DNA of 64,000 nucleotides from NCBI GenBank assembly GCA_031213475.1, contig JARUPZ010000004.1:4225169-4289168 (forward strand), in the 5' to 3' direction. The notes under the pieces were generated by a model. The model was given only the letters and a program-made list of their open reading frames with translations. It was not told where the DNA came from and did no database searches. The stretch is from Nereocystis luetkeana (Eukaryota; Sar; Phaeophyceae; Laminariales; Laminariaceae). Made by a program: the position numbers and the translations under genes. Shown here piece after piece: positions 10,645-21,616 of this stretch (the stretch's first letter is position 1; each line of letters starts with the position of its first letter).

Positions 10645-10805
10645 GCTCAACCCTTCGCTACCTCCGTCTTCCCAGTTCAACCAACGGAACCCATCGTCAA
10701 CTCTGTGGCCCTCTTCTTGCTCATTGCCTCTTTCCAACGACCCAATACCTCTCCACCACAGACCACAGATTTTCTCTGTTCAATCTCCACGTTTCTTTCG
10801 AATTA
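10645..10805 (+). repeat. Dispersed repeat family H, copy 1
   Basis: A pyrimidine-rich segment similar to 18684-18815 and 23483-23632, all on the plus strand. Shared blocks are CTCAACCCTTC, CTTCC-AGTTCAACCAAC, CAATACCTCTCC and AGATTT-CTCTGTTCAAT. Sequence outside the block is unrelated between copies. Confidence 0.65.
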
Positions 10806-11162
10806 TTCGCGAACTAAACCATAAAAATGTAAAATCCGCATCCAGCCATCAAAAAGAGGAAACTAAAACGTTTAAAAAGTGGGGTACATATAAATATATC
10901 AGTGACGCCAACCCAGCGGGCGAAGCCTCGACGAAAATAGACAAAATACAGCACATAAATAGAATTGTTCGGCAGTGAGTGACAACTAATTTTGGGTAGC
11001 GCGCCGAATGGTATGTAGCAGTCTGTGATGGGTAGACAACTGGGATAATTAGGACAAAAACCCCGATATCTGGACGCTCCACTTTCAGCGCTGCGGGCAC
11101 AGCCGATGCCGCCACTGGCAAGGTCTGGAAGGGAGAGCAAGGTGACGTACGCCCAGCAAACA

Positions 11163-11262
11163 GAGGTGGACCTCATGTCAAGTTACATAGTCGGTCGTTT
11201 TCGGCATAACAAGTAGGACGAAATCGACTTTTCAAACGGCTACGGCAAACCCCCATGACTCA
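11163..11262 (+). repeat. Dispersed repeat family D, copy 2
   Basis: It reads GTGGACCTCATGTCAAG, then GTCGGTCGTTTTCGGC, CGAAATCGACTT and GGCTACG, aligning with the copies at 9247 and 45556. Confidence 0.6.
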
Positions 11263-11604
11263 TCCTACGTACATACGCTCCATCTCCGATGTTGCTTTTT
11301 CAAGATTCGCCGCCTACAACAACAGATGAATAAAAATTCACGGATACATGGCCCAGCGAGCGACCGCTGTCCAGGTGCAACCCACGGGCCCTGTCTGCTC
11401 ACGTGCTCTACCACTCTGCCAGCACCGTTCCTTGCGGTATCCACTTCGACTTGGTACTCCCACGAGCAGGATCGATCAACCAAAACAATGCCAGCAAGCT
11501 GCTTTTGAAGTGAGCTACGGACTACAGGATCATGATACGTACGTATACTCGGCCAACAAAAAACGGACCCTATAACGCCTTATTCTCTATCTACGAAAGC
11601 TTCA

Positions 11605-11850
11605 GGTTGTTATCGTATCGTTAGACTGTTATCACATCGTTAAATTGTTATCATATCGTTAGATTGTTATCGTATCGTTAGATTGTTATCACATCGTTGG
11701 ATTGTTATCATATCGTTAGATTGTTATCATATCGTTAGATTGTTATCATATCGTTGGATTGTTATCATATCGTTAGATTGTTATCATATCGTTAGATTGT
11801 TATCATATCGTTAGATTGTTATCGTATCGTTAGATTGTTATCATATCGTT
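11605..11850 (+). repeat. 19-bp tandem repeat array, about 13 copies
   Basis: The unit is GTTATCATATCGTTAGATT with small variants (CGTATCG, CACATCG, TTGGATT). Unit-to-unit variation is one or two bases, so the array is young or homogenised. There are no spacers between units, so it is a minisatellite and not a CRISPR. Confidence 0.95.
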
Positions 11851-12027
11851 TCCGGATTCATCATCATATTAATTTCCCTCTTATATATCTTGTAGGCGCC
11901 TTGGAAAAAGCGAGAAAAAAAAACGGCTATTTCATACCAGGTATTGTTCTGGGCGGTTTGAGTTTTTATAACATTATTAATACTACCACTGTACTAATAA
12001 TAACGAACAAGTCGTTTAACTACCATG

Positions 12028-12130
12028 AACCCTTTTAGAACTCCAGTCCCGTTTCGGGGACAAGCCACTCAATTTCCAAGTAATTTGTCTCCAGTTGTCC
12101 CCGAAACGAGACTGCAGTCCTAAGAGAGTT
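12028..12130. mobile_element. Family B foldback element, copy 1
   Basis: The inverted ends run AACCCTTTTAGAACTCCAGT-CCCGTTTCGGGGACAA and back as TTGTCCCCGAAACG...CTGCAGTCCTAAGAGAGTT. The element is about 100 bp and nearly all stem, with a short loop around 12065-12090. Other copies lie at 15414, 16835, 18019, 18203 and 58580. Confidence 0.8.
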
Positions 12131-12269
12131 TTTTGTTCCACGACCACCAGAGGCTGTAATTGTTTTCTTGTCTCGGGGAGACCATATGAAGTGGATACCA
12201 GGCATCAGCTAATGCATAGAGATATACAGATATTATATGATATACTTACTTGTATGTATACCAGGGTAT

Positions 12270-12273
12270 TATG

Positions 12274-12313
<40 letters not shown>
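12270..12313. repeat. (TA)n microsatellite
   Basis: An AT/TA dinucleotide run with one interruption. Confidence 0.9.
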
Positions 12314-12317
<4 letters not shown>

Positions 12318-12494
12318 AAATTCACACCGAGAGAGCATGCGGGTGTTATCGAACGAGCTCTGTGGGAAGGCCGAACGAACCCTGTATAATACGCGATAGA
12401 AACCAAGCGAGCAGACCTATAGACGCCTGTGGCTTAATGCGTCTTCAAAGTGTCACCGAGCGAACAGACGTGCTTACGCCCTCCTCCGAGACGG

Positions 12495-12528
12495 GACTAC
12501 TGAAGTCAGTCCTAAAAGGTTAACATCA
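12495..12528 (+). mobile_element. Family B right-end fragment
   Basis: ACGGGACT followed by CAGTCCTAAAAGGTTAAC matches the right end of family B. The left half is missing. Confidence 0.45.
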
Positions 12529-12856
12529 CGTGTCAGCAGTCGGTGGGCAAACAACATCAAATGAGCCGCCGCACAACCTCAAGCCTATACCCACCTGTCT
12601 GTGACGCTAGCCCTTCCTTACTGTCAGGGGCTCAATACTTACTTGCTCTATATATAATACCCGGTAGAGACAGGTTTACGTACATCTTCTGTGGCTGACG
12701 ATCTGATGTTTCGTGTGGAACTGGTCATCGTGCGTGCTACTTGTTTGTTCCGCTCGTTTGTTCCTTCGTTCGTTCGTTCGCTCGTTTATGTGTTTGCCTG
12801 TTTGTCATTCCGCTACGAATAATCCTAAATCAACCACAGACCTTGGCAACTATAAG
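12529..12856. other. Intergenic stretch with a CGTT microsatellite
   Basis: This stretch holds a short (CGTT)n / (CGTTTGTT) run around 12750-12800 and no supported gene. Confidence 0.6.
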
Positions 12857-12965
12857 TATTACGGGGGGCCATAGATAGTAGGACCATATATTGTTAGTAA
12901 AAATGGTTAACTATATAGGTTTGATCTATACCATAGGTCCTATTAACTATGGTCCCTCGTAATAG
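12857..12965. mobile_element. Family A MITE-like element, copy 4
   Basis: TATTACGGGGGGCCATAG at the left and CTATGGTCCCTCGTAATA at the right, with a central AATGGTTAACTATATAGG block. It is nearly full length. Confidence 0.85.
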
Positions 12966-14051
12966 TACATGTTTCAGTAAACTAATATACCAACCGGTAG
13001 ATTCCAAACGAGGAGGTCAACGAGTCGTAGTGTTTCGGCCCAACGCCAAGAAGCGCAATACTACTACATACAGTAACCGTGGAATGATTCCGGAAAGGAA
13101 ACTGCTCGTCCGGTGCATGATGTAAGTTATTGTATCATGCTCACCAGAGACAGCCAGCACACCCCCAGGCAAACCCCCAGGGGGGCTTACGGGTGATCTT
13201 ATGCATCGGGATTAGTATGTTATAGGTGATGCAAGTTACTCCGTTGCCCTTAATCGCGCAAGCCCCTCGAAAATACGAGCAAAGGCGTATGGTAGGTGCC
13301 AGAGGCAAAAAACCAATATGGGCTAAGCCGAATTGTGTGCCTCGTTGGTGAAGACTCACAGATGTATTGAATTAGTAGGGCCTATACATGCACGCCAGAC
13401 ATCATGTATGTTCCGTACACGAAGCGCAGACATCAAAACTGAATGCACGAGGCGCAGCATATCGATCGCTAGCTATGTTTTTTTGTGGTTTTATCGTACT
13501 TTGTTTTATACATCTCTTCGTAGAGCACTTTTTTGGCAACACGCTAAGCAGTCGACACGGGAGACCCGTCCGGACACACACATTTCAAATTTTGGTTGAT
13601 GCCCGGGCGCGATCCGTTCCCTCTGGAGCGCGTGGCAGGCCCTCAAAGGTATTCTTTTTCGGCGGGGGTGGATAAGACGATCGTCCTGGTCTCAGTACGA
13701 GAGGACTTGTTTTTTACGTACGTACCGATAAAGGCCCGTCAGCTTTTGCCCTTTCACGAGACACAGCAGCCCAAACGTGTTGTACGAGGTGGACACCAGG
13801 CAACAAGGCAGAGGGCAGAACGCTACAATGCGGCAGTGGACAAGCACCAGCAGGGAACACCGTGCGTGTTTGACACACATATCTGCGCTGTATTGCTGTG
13901 GCTAGTTGTGTTTCTCGGTCCGTAATCCACCTCCTGTCCTACCTGTCTTTGCTGCGATGTGTGAAAGATCCACGCACACTCTGGACGAAAATGAGAGGGA
14001 CCGTTTGGACTAAATTTAAGTTTTTCAACCGCCCTAAGGCTTCCTTGTGTT
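12966..14051. other. Intergenic stretch
   Basis: Several overlapping frames of up to 129 codons exist on both strands (13,141-14,212). None has a coherent start, splice sites or a recognisable motif, and opposite strands are equally open. No gene called. Confidence 0.45.
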
Positions 14052-14322
14052 TTAGGGTCATTCTTATCGGAGTTTTTTTTTTTTTTTTTTTTCAATTTTT
14101 GGACATTTTTTTCGCGCAACTTTTCAATCCTCCATAGTTTCCTATTTGTCCCCCCATAAATAAATATTGGAATGTTAACGAACTCGATATTTTTGGTTCT
14201 GGAGAATTTCACGAGTAGTGACGGGACGCCTATCTATCCGTATATTGATACATATCTCCAATTATTTCCAAACTTGGAAATTAATTATGGAAAAAACCCT
14301 CTCCGATAAGAATGAACCTTAG
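14052..14322. mobile_element. Family C inverted-repeat element, copy 1
   Basis: The ends are GGTCATTCTTATCGGAG and CTCCGATAAGAATGAACC, a near-perfect inverted pair about 270 bp apart. The interior has a T18 run near 14073-14090 and a block GAACTCGATATTTTTGGTTC. An inverted partial copy lies at 21466-21616 and an end fragment at 58672. Confidence 0.8.
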
Positions 14323-14897
14323 ACGTTTTGTGTTTCTAGGCCGGGGCGCACCCAAAACGTCTAGACATCAGACAACATGTAAAGCACACGAACAACATTG
14401 AAACGACGCCTATTAACAATAGCCCACAAGCAGCAGCGGGCCACACCATGCGCGTGTCGCAGGCCCGTAACGTACTGCTGCGGGTAGTTCCTTTGCCGGA
14501 GGCTGCGGGCCGTCATCTGTCATCGCCACCTCTGTGCCGCTGTTTGTATATATGTGTCGTGCGTGCCGCGAAAATAATACGACGTAGTAATAGTAGCCCT
14601 ATGGATCTTTGTAAAAATAGAAAGGTCACTCTGCCTGGTTTTGGACTTACTTAAAGGCGAACTCGAGTTCGACCCTCGCAGAGATCATGTCTGTTGTTAG
14701 GTTCCTAAACATTTGCACGTTTCCCCCAGACATTGTGATTGTACCATGTACGCTACCCAGACAATACAGACAACAAGCAGCATAATATAACATGAGCAGT
14801 GCAGGGCACGTGCTACAATAATAAGCTACTGGCTATAACGCTGCGCACGCCCGCCGCCCGCCAGCAGAGCATGAACTAAACATTATGCGTGTGCGGT

Positions 14898-15007
14898 ATA
14901 TTACGGGGGACCATAGTTAATAGGACCAAATATTGTGGGTAAAAATGATTAAACGTATAGGTTTTTATGTGTACCATAGGTCCTATTAAATATGGTCCCC
15001 CGTAATA
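14898..15007. mobile_element. Family A MITE-like element, copy 5
   Basis: A full-length copy with ends TATTACGGGGGACCATAG and ATGGTCCCCCGTAATA. It is one of the closest to the apparent consensus. Confidence 0.9.
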
Positions 15008-15413
15008 GTCCAGGCTGTATTGCAGTGGCTTCCTACTACTTATGAGCACTACGCACTTGCTTTTTTTATCGGGCCTTGCGATCCGTCAAGCTGGGCCTGG
15101 AGGTCTCTGTTGTTGTGTCATGCATGCGCCCTGCCCCAGGTACAACAACGCTTCTGTTGCTTCAGCCGCAGAGCGATTTTCGTGAGTAGCCGAGTGTGGT
15201 CTAGAGGGCCAGCCCCTGCTTCAGTGCAGCCTTCTACACTTCTACGAATGGTATCATACTACTGTAACACTGCTGTGTTCCGTGTGCCACGCGTGTGTTG
15301 ACATGTGTGCCGTTTAAAGCACTTTATACCTTTGTTTGTTTGTCGGCAGTAGTAGTAGTCGGTTTTATGGGGAAGAGTCGTTCTTCGTCGTGAGCGCCAC
15401 AACAGAAATACAT

Positions 15414-15497
15414 GGAACTGCAGTCCCGTTTTGGGGACAAACTACTTGGAGTTTGACTGGCTTGTCCCCGAAATGGAACTGCGGTCCTAAAAGGGTT
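15414..15497. mobile_element. Family B foldback element, copy 2
   Basis: GGAACTGCAGTCCCGTTTTG at the left is matched by CCCCGAAATGGAACTGCGGTCCTAAAAGGGTT at the right, read in two pieces. The element is about 84 bp. Confidence 0.8.
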
Positions 15498-15816
15498 GAT
15501 TAATACACCGACAAACATGATACAGGTTGGGCGGAATCAGCAAGAAGAATTTCGTCAAAAGCGATTCAGTCAATAGTATGGCCAGATCTTATACAATGTT
15601 TTTCTTGTGACCGAAAACGGAAGGAACTCGGATTTTCCACCGGCAAGAAAAGCTCGTGTTGTCTATTATAGAAGAACCCGCCTAAATCTCACGATCTAAG
15701 CAGATGTTTCTCATGGATGGGCTGGATTTGTACTATCTATGCAGATCTTGCAACAACCTCTTACAACGGTGGCTGAAGAACTACAGCAGACAGTAGATTA
15801 TTCTACAGCATGTAAC

Positions 15817-15935
15817 CTGCTCGATCGAGTCGTTGATTTTGTTTCCAGCGCCGGCCTTCTGACGAAAATAAGCCTTCACAGAATCCAGATATCGTCCCTT
15901 CTCCACAGCCAACACGTGGCAGGGCGCCACGCGTC
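15817..15935 (-). CDS. Possible internal exon of an unidentified gene
   Basis: On the minus strand a pyrimidine-rich acceptor (CTGTTTGTTGTAG|GACG) opens a 119 bp segment ending at GAGCAG|GTTACA. It reads RVAPCHVLAVEKGRYLDSV, KAYFRQKAGAGNKI and NDSIEQ, with no low complexity. The open frame continues upstream through a hydrophobic stretch (ILSLLLFVVG), so an unspliced reading with a membrane segment is also possible. No ATG supports that start. No neighbouring exons were found and the family is unknown. Confidence 0.3.
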
Positions 15936-16664
15936 CTACAACAAACAGGAGAAGGGACAAAATTTTGGCCGCTCGTTTCCTCACGACGAGCAGACGGGGA
16001 TGTATCCTCAAACCCGAGGAACTGCGAGCACCCCATCGTATCGTTTTGTTTTTGCAAACAATCGTTTTCAGAATGGGTACCCAACTTAGAGGCCACGTGG
16101 CTCCTCGTTCGTCCGGTTGACGTTCCATTTTTGTTCGAAACAATAGTCACTTTGTTTGGCGGCGGGGGTACATACATACCGAGCCCCCTCACTTGAGAAA
16201 CCTCGGGGAAATCCCGATGCCCTCACAGACTATACTACCATGCATCACGTGTCTCGATTGCGTTCGCGCGGGCTCGACCCCAGCAAACGTTTATTCCCGG
16301 AATGTACCTATCTACGGCCACATGGATCCTCGTCGGGCCGGCCGTTCATATTTCAAAAACAAACCTTCGCGCCACCTACCTGTTGTTAGTCTTTTTTTGC
16401 GCAAGCTCGTCAAGAAAAGTGAGGAGGGGCTTAAGAAAACCCCCGGCACACCCGACAATACGGCCTGCCGTAGCATGAATGACGTGTGTTAATCGTGTAG
16501 GGTTACGTGCAGATGATGTGTACTACACCGTAGGGACCGTTAGGGGTGGAACCTGCATTGATTGTCTGAGGCTCCGCTCACTTGAAAGAGGTTGGGCATC
16601 TTACTCCGCGACTGGTTTCGACTAGAAGCCGGTACAAAAAAAGCCGGTGAAGAATATCAAATCC
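15936..16664. other. Intergenic stretch
   Basis: No gene or named repeat is supported. Short frames on the plus strand (16156-16492) overlap each other and carry no motif. Confidence 0.5.
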
Positions 16665-16763
16665 TAATTATAGCAAATAGGACCAATTATTGTTGACAAA
16701 AACGAGGAAATATGCAGGATTTGGTGTGTGACGTGGGTCCTATTTTTGGTGTGGTCCCCGGTA
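16665..16763. mobile_element. Family A element, copy 6 (old)
   Basis: AATAGGACCAATTATTGTTG near the left and GGGTCCTATTTTTGGTGTGG-TCCCCGGTAA at the right match the family. The left tip has decayed. Confidence 0.6.
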
Positions 16764-16834
16764 AAAGCTATACCATCAACACTATTATTGTGAAAAAACT
16801 ATCGGTCTTGCGATGGCATTGTGCTGATCCTTGT

Positions 16835-16931
16835 AAAGCTGCAGTCTCGTGTTTGGGAACCGACCATTCGAATTACAAGTTGTTTGTTCCCAAAACAGGA
16901 CCAATGTACAGTCCTGAAAAACTTAGGGTTA
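16835..16931. mobile_element. Family B foldback element, copy 3 (diverged)
   Basis: CTGCAGTCTCGTGTTTGGGA at the left pairs with TTCCCAAAACAGGACC at the right, followed by CAGTCCTGAAAAACTTAGGG. It is diverged from the other copies. A short inverted pair, CAGTCCTGAA (16911) and TTCAGGACTG (near 17000), overlaps its right end. Confidence 0.45.
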
Positions 16932-17012
16932 GGAGCCCGGTAAGTCCCAGTGACATATTTCGAAAAAACGTGCTACCCGTACATTGGCGCGCCTCAGTAT
17001 TCAGGACTGAAT

Positions 17013-18018
17013 AAGGCGTGTGAACATACAGGGACACCCTGTATTTTGGGGGTCCTGTTGTAAGGATCACCCTCAGCTGTTTAGTCGATCCATCGTTTAC
17101 CTCTACCCGGTACATAGCTCAGTAGGTAACACTCCACATATATATGTCGTGATCGGCAGAAGAACGTGGGTTGGAATATAATTTTGAACCTTTCTATTTT
17201 ACAGAACCGCTTGCGAGTACGTCCCCAAAGACATGTCTCCCCCTGGTTCCCCAGGTATTGAAGCAAGGCGGGTAGGTCAGCGTACGGCCGTATGCGGTAC
17301 CGACACTCCAAAGATTCCGCCGTTCAGAGGTGGGGGAGGAAATGTAAATATCACGGTGGGCTGGTAATCCTTATTGCTCTCTCCATCCCTCTCAGTCCAT
17401 CGTCGGTTCTGAATAATATGTTCTTCGTAATATTCAGAAACTAAGATAAACACCGGAGCGGTGAGGTCGGAAACTCACTCGTGATACTACAGGTGGTGAC
17501 AATTTCCCGCTGTATAAATATGTAAAGTTTTTTATGGGTGGACTCAGCGTAGTCATAACAACTGACTGTGGCGTGTAAATATCAGCGGGAAAGCACATGT
17601 TTTCGGGTCCATCCATCATCATGGGTTCTGGTTGCTATGGTCCCCTCCGCAATAATAACAGATAAACCGGAAAAATGGGAACGAAGCCAAAAATGAGAAC
17701 GGACGTTTTTTTTTAGAAAGCAAACCAGTTGTGTACAACTCCAAGAAAAAAAGTTTACAGTCCTGTGGGGCTGTACAGCAGCCTTCGAATGAGCTGTCGC
17801 TCAGGCTGGAAGCCCTCGGTATCGCCGCGGTAGCCAGCATCTAGAGAAATCACAATAGAGCCAGCGTATATCGCTTTTTGCGCCTAGCGCGTAGGATGGT
17901 GAAAAATTTCCCTGTTTGCTATCAGGAGGAGAATACTCTCGTATGAAAGTGTTTTGAAGCGAGAATCCTCCGGGATGTTCGGTACCACCCCAAGAAGAGT
18001 AGACCGGGGTGTGAACAA
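17013..18018. other. Intergenic stretch
   Basis: A short perfect hairpin (CAGGGACACCCTG) lies near 17025. Otherwise I see only unsupported short frames, mostly on the minus strand. Confidence 0.5.
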
Positions 18019-18113
18019 GGTTTAACTAGAGTCGCAGTCCCATTTGGGGGGACAAATCAAACTAATTCTAAGAAATTTGTTCCCAAATTGGGACTCCGGC
18101 CCTAAAAGGGTTA
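18019..18113. mobile_element. Family B foldback element, copy 4
   Basis: The left arm holds CGCAGTCCCATTTGGGG and the right arm CCCAAATTGGGACTCCGG, followed by CCTAAAAGGGTTAA. It is only about 90 bp from copy 5. Confidence 0.75.
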
Positions 18114-18202
18114 AGGGGAGCCTCTGCCTTTAGCTCGGAACTTCAACAAAATGACCAGGGGGCCCCTCGACAATTAACCCGCCGTAGTTGCTCTTGGTAC
18201 TT

Positions 18203-18290
18203 GTTAGGGCTACAGTCCCGTTTTGGGGACAAACCAGTCAAAGTCCAAGCAGTTTGCCCCCAAAACATCACTGCGGCTCTAAAAGGGGTT
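18203..18290. mobile_element. Family B foldback element, copy 5
   Basis: The left arm CTACAGTCCCGTTTTGGGGA pairs with the right arm CCCCCAAAACATCACTGCGG, followed by CTCTAAAAGGGGTT. Confidence 0.75.
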
Positions 18291-18683
18291 ACTACTTGTC
18301 AGAAGTCGGGCCCGGCGGAACCCATGACAATAAAAAGAGCCGCCATTGAACGACCGCAAGTTTTTATGCACTGCAGTGGTGTGTTGGATCTAGAAAGCGT
18401 GTAGATAATATCGAACGAGTGTTCGGTTCGGAGCGGTGATCAGATTCGAAAGAATACCATTGAGTGTACTTGAAGCTAAAGAATCAACACTCACGACTTC
18501 TACATTTATTTGATACCGTCGAAGGTTTTGTTCAGTAAGACAGGGGGATGCCATCATCAGGGGATGGGAGGCAAAGCACACTCGATCCGAGATACCTCGA
18601 TATATGATATCCCGAAAATTTTAGCGTTCGATGCCCCGCACCATTTTTGAACTTCAACCGCCAGGGCGACTCCTTCCTATCTC

Positions 18684-18815
18684 AGCCCTTCCCAGCTCCC
18701 GTCTTCCTAGGCGTCGTTTGGCCCTCCTGCCCATCCCTTATTTTCAAGCATGCCAACGATTGAATACCTCTCCACAAACCCCAGATTTCTCCTGTCCAAT
18801 CTTCGACATTGAGTG
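18684..18815 (+). repeat. Dispersed repeat family H, copy 2
   Basis: Shares CTCAGCCCTTCCCAGC, GTCTTCCTAG, GCCAACGATTGAATACCTCT and CAGATTTCTCCTGTCCAAT with the other two copies. Confidence 0.65.
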
Positions 18816-18939
18816 TTGGGTATGATGGACTCCACTGAACAAGTAAAACAGAACACGCAAAGAAAGCTGCAATACCTGATTTTTCTCGGGTCGTCGCTAC
18901 CTCGAGGCTATCAAAAACGCGGAGGATTTACATTTTGAC

Positions 18940-19050
18940 TATCACGGGGGGGGAGAATTAATAAAACGGACCTACGGCTAACACCAAAAAATAGATTTTT
19001 ACCTATCTTTACCGATAATATTTGGTCCTGTTTATTACGTTCTCCCGTGT
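18940..19050. mobile_element. Family A element, copy 7 (diverged)
   Basis: TATCACGGGGG at the left and TTTGGTCCTG-TTATTACG-TCTCCCGTG at the right, with the centre in opposite orientation to most copies. Confidence 0.65.
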
Positions 19051-19372
19051 TTTTGCGCATGAAAACTGTAAAAAACAATGCTGTCGTCTCTCACCACGCG
19101 ATTGTTTTTACAGTCAGGGAAACGGATCTCCTGAATAACAGAAACGATCAGAATTTCGAATCTCACTATCATCCGACAGGCACTTCTCAACTCGGAAGAT
19201 CCCCCAGTTCCTGGAAACGCTTCATTCAGGGCCAAGGCTATACGGGCAGTAGTTGCCCCACCATTTCGAGTTTTTTTTCGTTCCGCCGCGCAGAGCCACT
19301 TGACCGAGAGTGGCCACGTGGTGACCATTCTATTTCTTTCAGTCGTTAACGATGGGCCGTCGTTCAGTCTAC

Positions 19373-19486
19373 TATTACTGGGGACCATAGTTAATAGGAC
19401 CTATGATATCCATAAATATATATATATATATTTAACCATTTTCACCGACAACATTTGGTCCTATGAAATATGGTCCCCCGTAATAG
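19373..19486. mobile_element. Family A MITE-like element, copy 8
   Basis: TATTACTGGGGACCATAGTT and ATGGTCCCCCGTAATA bound a centre that holds a short (TA)n expansion. It lies in the reverse orientation, about 320 bp from copy 7. Confidence 0.85.
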
Positions 19487-20088
19487 TAGCGATATGCACC
19501 GACGACGACATATTTTTCAAGTCCAGCTACATGTGATGACCATGACCGACCGGGGCAAACGGCCTAGACGCGGTTCAAAGTAAAACTAGGGCTGACCCCC
19601 TCTGTATATCAATGCACCACCCTTAGGCGGACTCGTTTAACGGCAGGAATTCTACAGAGGAAATTACTTTGAAACGTTAGCAACAACACCGCGAGAGCCA
19701 CAGCCCCCCCTCCTTGCAACGTTGTTCGTTGTACGTACGTAGTCAACAGGCACAAAGGTCAGATAGTTGCCGGTAGTACTTGACCTCGTGAAGTGTGTAG
19801 TAGGTAGGAGACCGAGATCGATTGGATCGGGGGGATTGGAAATCGACGAGCCAGAGCCAGGCTGGCCGGGAGGAAACAGGAGGCCAACGCGACTCGTAAC
19901 GCTTCCGCACGCGCCTGCCTATCGATGGGCGAGAGGAGCGAGGAAAGACCGGTCGAACGGCCTGTTTGAAGGGGAAAAACAGGATACATCAGGTAAAACA
20001 AACACTACTGCTGTTCACGGAATTCTCTATACGTACGTGCATACGATATCTTTGTAGCCTGCAGAATGATATGGCACAGACAGGTTAG
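19487..20088. other. Intergenic stretch
   Basis: No supported gene and no named repeat. Confidence 0.5.
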
Positions 20089-20571
20089 GTGGTTGACGTA
20101 GAGCATACCCGCAACACGAACATTCCCACGGGTGCAGGTGTTTCAGCCGGAGACAGAAAAAATGCCGAAGGTGAACGGAACGCCGCAAAGACCATCATTG
20201 CTCCGCCTCGACGACGGCCAACAACGCCGAGAGTTTCCCGGGAGGTGCAACGAACGGCAGAAGAATGGGCCTGTGCTGGTTTCCACACAGTCCTTGAATA
20301 TCTTGGGGCGCTTCTCGTTACCTCCAGAACTGCTCGGGATCGGGTCGCAAGGGGCCTACAGAGTTGCGCGGCGGACCTCAAGACAGGCTTTAACCCTGCC
20401 TTGTTCCTGACATCCGTACCGCCTATCGCAAAACGTTCCGCATTTATTCAAGACTACTGGCAGTACCCAAGAACCGCATTAAATTTCGTACTTGCCCTAC
20501 TTCTGTATATATATACGTACATGATACCTGGTAGACCGCAACTCTTCGAAACACGTAGCATACGTGGTTAA
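20089..20571 (+). CDS. Hypothetical exon or open frame
   Basis: A 160-codon open frame, one of the longest outside repeats. It starts after GACAG-GTTAG, which could be an acceptor, and its first codon is GTG, so an ATG start is not available. The middle is well mixed in composition: ATPRR-like basic residues, then VSREVQRTAEEWACAGFHT, YLGALLVTSRTARDRVARG and KTGFNPALFLTSVPPIAK. The end becomes hydrophobic and runs into a TA-rich stretch ending at a TACCTGGTA motif, suggesting the true exon stops before about 20500. The opposite strand is also open for about 100 codons. No domain is recognised. Confidence 0.3.
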   Translation: MVDVEHTRNTNIPTGAGVSAGDRKNAEGERNAAKTIIAPPRRRPTTPRVSREVQRTAEEWACAGFHTVLEYLGALLVTSRTARDRVARGLQSCAADLKTGFNPALFLTSVPPIAKRSAFIQDYWQYPRTALNFVLALLLYIYTYMIPGRPQLFETRSIRG

Positions 20572-20773
20572 CTCCGAAACACTCTGTGATCCATCGGGCT
20601 GTATACAGCACTCGAAACCCCCGCTCGACGCAAAACACAAAGATCTCCGTATGCATACACACCCCATATATATGTTTGATTGCTACCAGGTAATCTCTAG
20701 TTTGATGTTTTTGTGTTTGATTGTTCCTTCTCTCATCCCATATTGTCGTCACATTTATTTTCTTTCTCCTTCC

Positions 20774-20883
20774 TACTACGAGGAACCATCATAGTAAGCA
20801 GGACCTACAGTATACCAGGTGTACATTCACCTGTTTTTCCTTGCAGCATTCTGTTCTATTGACTAGGGTCCCCCGTATTATTA
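20774..20883. mobile_element. Family A element, copy 9 (diverged)
   Basis: The right end GGGTCCCCCGTATTA is clear and the left end (ACGAGGAACCATCATAGTAA) is decayed. The centre reads TATACCAGGTGTA, one base off the TACCWGGTA motif. Confidence 0.65.
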
Positions 20884-21465
20884 ATAGTCGTAGCTCATAC
20901 CCGGAGTCACGAAGCAGCAGGTTATCCTCCCTCCTCCCCCGCTAAGTATCATGCCTTGCAACTTTGTCGCTGGAAGACTTCGGCCCCTCCTTCCCTCGTC
21001 AGAAAAAAAACAGACCATTTTCCCATCGTAGTACCGGTAGTATATAGGGTGTGTGCACTCTGTGTAAGCGTTTGGCTGTACATAGTCGAGCCAGAAAGCC
21101 GAGCGAGAGTTTAAATAAAAAAACAAACGCACGGCACATCCTTACGTAGTTCATGCAGGGATTACCGCCTAATTTAACGCAATAAATATGGCCGAACAGG
21201 AAGCGCCGGCAGCAGTAGAATGGCACGTACGTGCTGGACTGTTCGGATTTACGCCTAATGTTTTACCACCTTGCACCCTGCGTCCATGTGGTGCTTCGAG
21301 CTGGCAGTGGGCACGCCCCTTGTGGCATCCTGCTGCCGCTTAGTGGTGCAGAAATATTGTCCGCTCTTGGCGGGATCCGCCGGAGGCCCACCTAACGTCT
21401 TGATCCAATCTGGTATCATGTAGACCATATATATCACCCACAACAACGAACTATTGCTAACTATT
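20884..21465. other. Intergenic stretch
   Basis: No supported gene. Short minus-strand frames only. Confidence 0.5.
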
Positions 21466-21616
21466 ATTCGTGAAATTCTCCAGAAGAACCAAAAATATCA
21501 AGTTCGTTAACATTCCAATATTTGGAACATACATACATAATATGGAAGATTGAAAAATTGGGCGAAAAAAAGGTCGAACGTTTGGAAAAAAAGCTCTCTG
21601 ATAAGAATGACCCTTA
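21466..21616. mobile_element. Family C element, copy 2, inverted and truncated
   Basis: The sequence is the reverse complement of the right two thirds of the interior plus the left end of the copy at 14052. It reads GTGAAATTCTCCAGAAGAAC, CGTTAACATTCCAATATTTG, GATTGAAAAATTGGGCGAAA and CTCTGATAAGAATGACCC. About 100-130 bp at its other end are missing. Confidence 0.8.

Noticed and set aside
11605-11850. CRISPR-like array
   Set aside because: The 19-bp repeats are directly adjacent, without spacers. This is a minisatellite in eukaryotic DNA.
14640-14690. tRNA T-arm-like hairpin (CGAGTTCGACCCTCG)
   Set aside because: The stem is good, but nothing upstream folds into the rest of a tRNA.
16908-17012. 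A separate small inverted-repeat element
   Set aside because: The 10-bp pair CAGTCCTGAA/TTCAGGACTG overlaps the right end of a diverged family B copy and may be part of it.
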